The notes under the pieces were generated by a model, which saw only the letters and a list, made by a program, of their open reading frames with translations, made no database searches and was not told the origin of the DNA. DNA of 64,000 nt from Flavobacterium limi. GTDB taxonomy: Bacteria > Bacteroidota > Bacteroidia > Flavobacteriales > Flavobacteriaceae. This document shows, in pieces, positions 58,569 through 64,000 of this stretch. How positions within the stretch are numbered: position 1 is the first letter of the stretch; every line of letters begins with the position of its first letter. The position numbers and the translations under genes are program-made. The DNA lies in contig NZ_JAADZV010000007.1 in NCBI RefSeq assembly GCF_010645075.1, positions 62,001 through 126,000 of the forward strand. The letters are read 5' to 3'.

Positions 58569-58598
58569 TTTTAGTCCCGATAGCCATCGGGACTAAAA
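58569..58598. repeat. Perfect palindrome TTTTAGTCCCGAT/ATCGGGACTAAAA before recJ
   Basis: 13-bp perfect inverted repeat (58569-58581 with 58586-58598), loop AGCC. It lies between the HopJ-like gene and recJ and resembles dispersed CCCGAT..ATCGGG palindromes of flavobacteria; it could serve as a terminator although no pure T-run follows. Confidence 0.75.
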
Positions 58599-58624
58599 TC
58601 TAAAATCAACAATCTACAATCAAT
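58591..58624 (+). repeat. TCTAAAATC leader motif before recJ
   Basis: ACTAAAATCTAAAATCAACA then ATCTACAATCAATA stands directly before the recJ ATG at 58626, similar to leaders before uppP, frr and asnS. Confidence 0.45.
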
Positions 58625-58625
58625 A

Positions 58626-60326
58626 ATGCGCTGGACCTTAAAACAAAAACCTTCTGAAGAAAAAATCAAACATTTGGCACAAGCCTTAAATGTAGAAGAT
58701 TTTGTAGCCACGTTATTGATTCAGCGTGGAATTGAAACTTTTGAAGATGCTAAGAATTTCTTTCGCCCTTCATTAGAACATCTTCATGATCCGTTTCTAA
58801 TGAAAGATATGGATAAAGCCGTTGCACGAATCGAATCGGCAATTGAAAATCAGGAAAACATTCTGGTTTTCGGTGATTATGATGTTGACGGAACAACTGC
58901 TGTTTCTTTGGTTTCTTCGTATTTAAAATCCCATTACCCAAATATTGCGACTTACATTCCGGACCGTTACGACGAAGGTTACGGAATCTCGTATAAAGGA
59001 ATTGACTTTGCAGACGATAACGGATTTTCTTTAATTATTGCTTTAGACTGTGGAATAAAATCAATCGATCATATCGCCTACGCGAAAGCCAAAAACATCG
59101 ATTTCATAGTTTGCGATCACCACCGTCCAGGCGAATTTCTCCCGGATGCCGTTGCCGTTTTAGATCCGAAAAGAGAAGACTGCTCTTACCCTTACGATGA
59201 ATTGTGCGGCTGTGGCGTTGGTTTTAAACTGATTCAGGCCTTAGGCCAAAACCGAAATGAAACGATAGAAGATCTGGTTCCGTATCTGGATTTAGTTGCC
59301 ACTGCAATTGCCGCAGATATCGTTCCGATTACGGGCGAAAACCGTGTTCTGGCTTATTTTGGTTTAAAGGTAATCAACAGCGAACCAAGACCCGGAATTA
59401 AAGCCCTCGTTCATCAGGTAAAAAAGAAAGTGCTTGATATTACCGATGTTGTTTTTATCATTTCGCCAAGAATTAATGCCGCAGGAAGAATCAAACACGG
59501 TAATCATGCTGTGGAATTGTTAACCGAATTTGATTTTGAACAGGCTCAGCAATTTGCATCCGAAATTGAGCAATACAACGCAGACCGAAAAGATTTAGAT
59601 AAAAAAATCACCAAAGAAGCTTTTCAGCAAATTATAGAAAACAACGAAGAAGAAAGATTTTCAACGGTTGTTTTTCAGGAAGACTGGCACAAAGGCGTTA
59701 TAGGAATTGTAGCTTCAAGATTAATTGAAACTTATTATCGCCCGACCTTGGTTTTCACTAAAAGCGGAGATAAATATGCTGCCTCGGCAAGATCTGTAAA
59801 AGGATTTGATGTCTATAATGCATTAGATAACTGTTCAGAGCATCTCGAGCAATTTGGAGGTCATATGTACGCAGCCGGAATGACTTTAAAGGCTGAAAAT
59901 TATCTTGCTTTCAAAGCCGCTTTTGAGAAATGCGTCGAAGAAACTATTCATCCCGATATGCGGACTCCGGAAATCGAAATTGATGCCGAGATTAATTTCG
60001 CAGATATTACTCCAAAATTAATCCGGATTCTAAAACAATTTGAACCTTTTGGCCCACAAAATATGACACCTGTATTTATGACACGAAATGCAAAAGATAC
60101 AGGATATGCCAAAACTCTTGGTTCAGAAGAAGAGCATTTAAGGCTTTTTGCAAAACAAAATAACTCTGATGGAATAGCCGCGATTGGTTTTGGACTCGGA
60201 AAAAAAATAAATATTGTACAAAATCAAAATCCGTTTCAACTGGCATACTGCATTGCTGAAAATGAATGGAACGGAAACATCTCAACTCAGCTGATGCTAA
60301 AAGATATTAGAACAAATGAAAAATAA
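58626..60326 (+). CDS. recJ: Single-strand-specific exonuclease RecJ
   Basis: A 566-residue DHH-family nuclease acting 5' to 3' on single-stranded DNA in repair and recombination. Motifs in order: FGDYDVDGTTAVSL (motif I, near 81-94), DCGIKSIDH, VCDHHRPGEF (DHH, near 160-170), then the DHHA1 domain with SPRINAAGRIKHG, GVIGIVASRL and a later GGHMYAAGMTL, and an OB-like end. Length is typical. Its last 11 bases overlap the start of the MFS gene (coupled translation). Confidence 0.94.
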   Translation: MRWTLKQKPSEEKIKHLAQALNVEDFVATLLIQRGIETFEDAKNFFRPSLEHLHDPFLMKDMDKAVARIESAIENQENILVFGDYDVDGTTAVSLVSSYLKSHYPNIATYIPDRYDEGYGISYKGIDFADDNGFSLIIALDCGIKSIDHIAYAKAKNIDFIVCDHHRPGEFLPDAVAVLDPKREDCSYPYDELCGCGVGFKLIQALGQNRNETIEDLVPYLDLVATAIAADIVPITGENRVLAYFGLKVINSEPRPGIKALVHQVKKKVLDITDVVFIISPRINAAGRIKHGNHAVELLTEFDFEQAQQFASEIEQYNADRKDLDKKITKEAFQQIIENNEEERFSTVVFQEDWHKGVIGIVASRLIETYYRPTLVFTKSGDKYAASARSVKGFDVYNALDNCSEHLEQFGGHMYAAGMTLKAENYLAFKAAFEKCVEETIHPDMRTPEIEIDAEINFADITPKLIRILKQFEPFGPQNMTPVFMTRNAKDTGYAKTLGSEEEHLRLFAKQNNSDGIAAIGFGLGKKINIVQNQNPFQLAYCIAENEWNGNISTQLMLKDIRTNEK

Positions 60327-61593
60327 GGAAAATAAAAACGACCCTTATCAGGCCCTGCGCTATAGAGAATTTAATGTGTTTTTACTATTACGTTTTGCCA
60401 TGGTTTTTGCCTGGTCGATGCAATTTATTGTAATTGAATGGGAAGTGTACAGTTTGACAAAAGATCCACTCTCCTTAGGTTTTATTGGTTTGATGGAAAT
60501 TATTCCTGCCGTTTCAATGGCTTTGTTTGCAGGCCATATTGTCGATCAGAGAGAAAAGAAAGGATTATTGGTAAAATGTATTTTAGGGTTTTCAGTAATT
60601 AGTTTTGGGCTTTTCTTATTAACCTGGCCAAAAGTTGTTGGAGATTGGTCTAAAGATTACATTTTATATTCCATTTATGCTCTTGTCTTCGTGGGCGGAA
60701 TTGTTCGTTCTTTTATGGGACCAACTATTTTCTCTCTTTTATCATTGATTATTCCTAAAAAAGCATATCCAAATGCGGCAACCTGGAGCAGTACAGTTTG
60801 GCAGATTGGAGCCGTTATGGGCCCTGCATTGGCAGGGTTTTCAATTAACTGGATTGGCGTTCACTGGTCTATGTGTCTGGTATTCGGATTTTCTATTCTT
60901 TCCTTAATTGCCTTATCGCAAATCAGTCAAAAACCAATCTTAAATCCGAAAATTGGAGAATCTATAAAAGACAGTCTCACTGAAGGTTTGACTTTTGTAT
61001 TCAAAAACCAGATTGTTTTAGGTGCGTTGTCGCTTGATATGATTGCGGTACTTTTTGGAGGAGCCGTGGCATTATTGCCTGTTTTTGCTCAGGATATTTT
61101 AAAAGTGGGTTCTGAAGGTTTTGGTATCTTAAGAGCCGCTCCTGCAGTAGGATCTTTCATTACAGTACTCGTTTCTGCTTATGTACCTTTAAATAAAAAT
61201 GCAGGAAAGAAACTTTTAGCAGCCATATTTGTTTTTGGATTGTCAATCATTTTATTTGGCCTTTCAACTTATTTCTGGCTTTCTGTTTTCGCTTTATTTT
61301 TGAGTGGTCTTGCCGACGGAATTTCGGTTGTTATTCGTCAGACGATTTTACAGCTTAAAACGCCGGATCATATGCGTGGTCGTGTTGGTGCTGTAAATTC
61401 AATTTTTGTTGGATCTTCTAATGAATTGGGTGCTTTTGAAAGCGGCGCGACTGCCAAATTAATGGGAACGGTAACTTCAGTTGTTTTTGGTGGAAGTGTA
61501 ACGCTTTTAACGGTTATTGTAACCGCACTTAAATCACCAACATTTAGAAATTTGGATCTAAACAGAGATATGGAAGATCATAATAAACTGTAG
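60316..61593 (+). CDS. MFS transporter (EntS/MFS_3-like)
   Basis: A 425-residue inner-membrane protein with about twelve helices. FLLLRFAMVFAWSMQFIVIE at the start, GFIGLMEIIPAVSMALFAGH, IVDQREKKGLLVKC (the MFS loop 2-3 motif), AATWSSTVWQIGAVMGPALA and LQLKTPDHMRGRVGAVNSIF resemble the MFS_3 (enterobactin exporter-like) group. Probably a drug or metabolite exporter; substrate unknown. Start overlaps the recJ stop by 11 bases. Confidence 0.85.
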   Translation: MKNKENKNDPYQALRYREFNVFLLLRFAMVFAWSMQFIVIEWEVYSLTKDPLSLGFIGLMEIIPAVSMALFAGHIVDQREKKGLLVKCILGFSVISFGLFLLTWPKVVGDWSKDYILYSIYALVFVGGIVRSFMGPTIFSLLSLIIPKKAYPNAATWSSTVWQIGAVMGPALAGFSINWIGVHWSMCLVFGFSILSLIALSQISQKPILNPKIGESIKDSLTEGLTFVFKNQIVLGALSLDMIAVLFGGAVALLPVFAQDILKVGSEGFGILRAAPAVGSFITVLVSAYVPLNKNAGKKLLAAIFVFGLSIILFGLSTYFWLSVFALFLSGLADGISVVIRQTILQLKTPDHMRGRVGAVNSIFVGSSNELGAFESGATAKLMGTVTSVVFGGSVTLLTVIVTALKSPTFRNLDLNRDMEDHNKL

Positions 61594-61715
61594 TAATCAA
61601 ATTCATTTACATTACCTATTTAATTCACAATACAACAATTCCTACAAAAAGTTAAAAATTGGATAAAATAGAATTCAATTTTAATCTTATTTCATTTCTT
61701 TATTAAAAAAAGCAA

Positions 61716-62579
61716 ATGAAATATCTTACAACCCTATTTTCCATTCTTTTTACATTTATCATATCTGCTCAAGAATCGATAATTTCAGGCAAACTAAAAA
61801 ATGCTCAAAACAACGAAGAACTCGTTTATGTAAATATAGGAATCGTGAATAAAAATGCTGGAACAGTTTCAAACGAAAAAGGAATTTTCAAATTAAAACT
61901 CAATGAAAAAGTAGCCCCAAATGATACTGTTGTATTTTCTCATATTGGTTTTGAAACGAAAAAATTATTGGTTAGTCAACTGAAATCTGATCATAATACT
62001 ATTGAGATGAAACCTTCTGAAAATACATTAAAAGAAGTTGTCGTAGTTTTTAAAAAACCTAAGCCCAAACAATTTGGCAGAAGTGCAAAAGGTCTAAGTC
62101 TTATGCATTTTAATTTTTTTACAGTTCATGACAAAACTGCCGATGATTATTTGAGTCGTGAAAGAGGAATGGAATTTCAAATCAAAAAAGATTGTAAAGT
62201 CAATGATTTCAATTTCAATATTACTTCTAACGAATTTAAATCGGTTAAATTCAGATTGAATTTTTATAAAATTGAAAATGGCCTGCCTTCTAAAATAGTA
62301 ATAGAAAAAGACATTATTTTTGAAGTAAAGGACAAAAAAACCGGATTATTTTCAGTTGACCTAAAACCTTACGATATTTATCTGTATAAAGAAATGGGGG
62401 ATATTGCGGTCACTATTCAATGGCTTCAAAGTATAAAAGCCAACGAAAAAAGCAAATTTTTCTCTATTTCTACCGCTAAGTCTCTCAGTGAAAATAGTTT
62501 TTACAGAGAAAGAAATATGGCCAATTGGAGCAAAACCGGACAAAGCCTGACATTCTACCTCAACACCATGTGCCAGTAA
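61716..62579 (+). CDS. Exported protein with carboxypeptidase-regulatory domain
   Basis: A 287-residue protein with a signal peptide (about 1-18, FTFIISAQ), a carboxypeptidase-regulatory-like beta-sandwich (about 19-110: SIISGKLKNAQNNEELVYVN, VSNEKGIFKLKLNE, VVFSHIGFETKKLLV) and a C-terminal beta-rich domain (about 130-287, MHFNFFTVHDKTADDYLSRE, VKFRLNFYKIENGLPSKIVI). Similar two-part proteins are frequent in flavobacteria, usually without known role. No barrel, no lipid Cys. Confidence 0.75.
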   Translation: MKYLTTLFSILFTFIISAQESIISGKLKNAQNNEELVYVNIGIVNKNAGTVSNEKGIFKLKLNEKVAPNDTVVFSHIGFETKKLLVSQLKSDHNTIEMKPSENTLKEVVVVFKKPKPKQFGRSAKGLSLMHFNFFTVHDKTADDYLSRERGMEFQIKKDCKVNDFNFNITSNEFKSVKFRLNFYKIENGLPSKIVIEKDIIFEVKDKKTGLFSVDLKPYDIYLYKEMGDIAVTIQWLQSIKANEKSKFFSISTAKSLSENSFYRERNMANWSKTGQSLTFYLNTMCQ

Positions 62580-62636
62580 ACTGAAAATTTTATTTTTTAT
62601 TATTGTTTTTTATTTAGAACTAATATAAATAATATT

Positions 62637-62644
62637 TATATTTG
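62637..62644 (+). promoter_or_regulatory. -7 element of the Cys-cluster protein gene
   Basis: TATATTTG, perfect TAnnTTTG, 20 bases before the ATG at 62665. Confidence 0.65.
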
Positions 62645-62664
62645 TTGAAATAAAGGATTTTATA

Positions 62665-63021
62665 ATGAAAGATATTGAACAGATATACTACAACAACTTT
62701 GGAGTATCTTTTTACTGGAAAAAGGAAAACAAAACAATTTTAGATAAAGTACAATTGGTTTTCAGGGAAACCGGATTTTATCTTTCTATTGCCGAATTGA
62801 ATCAGTTTTGTGATTTGATTGAGGATAGCCTTATAGAAAATACTTGTTGCGAATCCTGCCAGCTAAAAAACAGCTGCCATAAATTTTTACTCAAAACACC
62901 TTTATCTCAAGTTGATTTAGCCGTTTCTATGAAGGAAATAAAATCAATAAAAGATTTGATTGAAGGAACATTATTCCGGTTGGATCTGGATGAATATGTT
63001 TATGGGGCTGGTAGAAATTAA
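62665..63021 (+). CDS. Small cytoplasmic protein with a Cys cluster (DUF6686-like)
   Basis: A 118-residue protein: YYNNFGVSFYWKKENKTI and VQLVFRETGFYLSIAELNQF form a beta-rich head, then a cluster CCESCQLKNSCHKF (about 61-74, five Cys/His) and an acidic helical end. It resembles, from memory, the Bacteroidetes family DUF6686. The Cys/His spacing could bind zinc or an iron-sulfur cluster. No signal peptide. Its stop codon directly abuts the stop of the convergent lpxH gene. Confidence 0.7.
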   Translation: MKDIEQIYYNNFGVSFYWKKENKTILDKVQLVFRETGFYLSIAELNQFCDLIEDSLIENTCCESCQLKNSCHKFLLKTPLSQVDLAVSMKEIKSIKDLIEGTLFRLDLDEYVYGAGRN

Positions 63022-63765
63022 TTATTTCTCAAACTTTTTAAGTTCAAAACTTTCTCCATCAAAAACACCGTACGTAAAATAACCAATCCAGTCACCCAGA
63101 TTTACATATTGTGAATCTTCTCCCACCGGAATAATCATTGGCAGGTGGCGATGTCCGAAAATGAAATAATTGTAATGTTTGGTTTCAAGTTTACGTTTAG
63201 CATACAAAACCAGCCATTCGTTTTCTTCGCCCAAAAATTTCACATCATCATCACCGGAAATCAGTTTATTCTTTACTGATAAGTATTGCGCTAAACTTAC
63301 ACCAACATCAGGATGAAGCCAGCGAAAAAGCCATTTTGAAAAAGGATTTGTAAACACCTTTTTCATTCTTTTATATCCTTTGTCTCCGGGACCTTTTCCG
63401 TCCCCGTGACCAATGAGAAATGTCTTTCCACTAAAGGTAAATTCTTTATTGTCATGATAAACCGGGATATTCAATTCGGTTTCAAAATAATCATGCATCC
63501 ACAAATCATGGTTTCCGACAAAGAAAAAAATTGGGATTCCGCTATCTCGAAGTTCTGCAAGTTTTCCCAGAATACGAACAAAACCTTTTGGCACAACCGT
63601 TTTATATTCGAACCAAAAATCGAATAGATCACCTAATAAAAAAATGGCTTCGGCATCTTCTTTTACCTCGTCAAGCCATGCCACAAATTTCTTTTCACGA
63701 GGCAGACTCAATTCGGGAGTTGGAGCTCCAAAATGCTGATCAGAAGCAAAATATATTTTTTTCAT
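63022..63765 (-). CDS. lpxH: UDP-2,3-diacylglucosamine diphosphatase (LpxH-like)
   Basis: A 247-residue metallophosphoesterase of lipid A synthesis that makes lipid X from UDP-diacylglucosamine. Binuclear metal motifs: ASDQHFG (8-14), GDLFDFW, FVGNHDLW, IGHGDGKG and FGHRHLPM. The length and the WLHPDVGVSLAQYL helix fit the LpxH group of Bacteroidetes. Stop abuts the upstream plus-strand gene with no space (TAA then TTA), so no intervening terminator. Confidence 0.9.
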   Translation of the reverse strand: MKKIYFASDQHFGAPTPELSLPREKKFVAWLDEVKEDAEAIFLLGDLFDFWFEYKTVVPKGFVRILGKLAELRDSGIPIFFFVGNHDLWMHDYFETELNIPVYHDNKEFTFSGKTFLIGHGDGKGPGDKGYKRMKKVFTNPFSKWLFRWLHPDVGVSLAQYLSVKNKLISGDDDVKFLGEENEWLVLYAKRKLETKHYNYFIFGHRHLPMIIPVGEDSQYVNLGDWIGYFTYGVFDGESFELKKFEK

Positions 63766-63858
63766 TTATTGTGTATTGTGAAATATGATTGTGAGATGTA
63801 AAATGTAAATGTTTGCTTTATATTGCTTTTCACATTTTACTGAGAACATTTTACTTTT

Positions 63859-64000
63859 TTACAAATTATCAGACGCAAACCATTCTGCAAATGAAGAGTC
63901 GGTTTCCTGAAGTTTTAGTGAAAAAAGTGAAATTCCGGCAGGTAAGCGCGATATGATTCTTTTAGCAAAATCAATTACCATATTTTCGCTGGTTGGCTGG
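63859..64000 (-). CDS. queD: 6-carboxytetrahydropterin synthase-like (partial, C-terminus)
   Basis: Only the last 47 codons are in the window: QPTSENMVIDFAKRI, then LPAGISLFSLKLQETDSSFA and EWFASDNL and stop TAA. PTSENMV is the typical PTxEN motif of 6-pyruvoyl-tetrahydropterin/QueD-type enzymes, and the Glu in LQETDSS corresponds to their conserved catalytic-site Glu. QueD acts in queuosine or pterin synthesis. The start lies beyond base 64000. Confidence 0.75.
   Translation of the reverse strand, partial: QPTSENMVIDFAKRIISRLPAGISLFSLKLQETDSSFAEWFASDNL

Noticed and set aside
1..64000. CRISPR array, rRNA, tRNA, prophage or insertion sequence
   Set aside because: No regularly spaced direct repeats of CRISPR size, no rRNA stretch, no tRNA-like cloverleaf, no transposase, integrase or phage structural gene was recognised by reading; a dedicated scan (tRNAscan, Infernal) would be needed to exclude small RNAs.

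Overview
The window is chromosomal DNA of a Bacteroidetes bacterium, almost certainly a Flavobacterium. The evidence is the A+T-rich sequence, repeated promoters of the Bacteroidetes type (TAnnTTTG, sometimes with TTG 19-20 bases upstream), a type IX secretion (T9SS) sorting domain, surface lipoproteins with an acidic stretch after the lipid Cys, SusC/Oar-style carboxypeptidase-regulatory receptors, and families largely confined to this phylum (GLPGLI, DUF4296, DUF4271, DUF3098, DUF5686). No rRNA, tRNA, CRISPR array, prophage or insertion sequence was seen.

Layout. 1-1650: tail of a basic-adaptor protein and a GT28-like glycosyltransferase. 1647-9945: a phosphate-response block with a porin O/P homologue, PhoR-like kinase, PhoB-like regulator, TonB-dependent receptor, beta-helix surface lipoprotein and a very small protein that is little more than a T9SS sorting domain. 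Porin, receptor and lipoprotein promoters share a triple TTAAC-like repeat at 11-bp spacing. 9970-12761: acyltransferase, a RelE/RelB-type pair and tyrS. 12763-17282: an accessory cluster of XRE regulator, Cys-bearing secreted peptide, GLPGLI protein with a broken signal peptide and outer-membrane receptor. 17330-24000: NAD-epimerase, DUF4296/pyrC/GT2, DUF4271/hemD, Lrp regulator and Zn peptidase. 24000-27204: a NarL-type two-component system divergent from an MmpS-like lipoprotein with a 16-bp palindrome between them. 27488-30589: leuS carrying an exactly in-frame 75-bp palindromic element.

30716-36604: a ModE-like regulator followed by two TonB receptor genes, the second frameshifted, and a molybdopterin-domain-like lipoprotein. 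Both receptor genes share a nearly identical 26-bp upstream motif, which suggests a molybdenum-responsive outer-membrane uptake locus. 36767-44736: ftsX/DUF3098/uppP/truB, thioredoxin-like protein, pyrH, frr and a DUF5686 protein. 44824-49048: CPA2 antiporter, LytS/LytTR pair and SMR exporter. 49225-61593: MMPL exporter, asnS, rpoN, tdk, rsmI, recJ and MFS transporter. 61716-64000: small surface proteins, lpxH and the end of a QueD-like gene.

The intergenic DNA is rich in dispersed palindromes: TTCCAAA hairpins, ACCCGACA hairpins, GCCACGAATTC palindromes, TCGACTCCGCTCAG boxes and a flavo-1-like structured element. The best candidates for something undescribed are the palindromic insert in leuS, the shared 11-bp-phased repeats of the phosphate block, the Mo-linked TonB locus and the GLPGLI/Cys-peptide cluster. 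All functional statements come from reading the sequence and recalled family knowledge; no database search was run.
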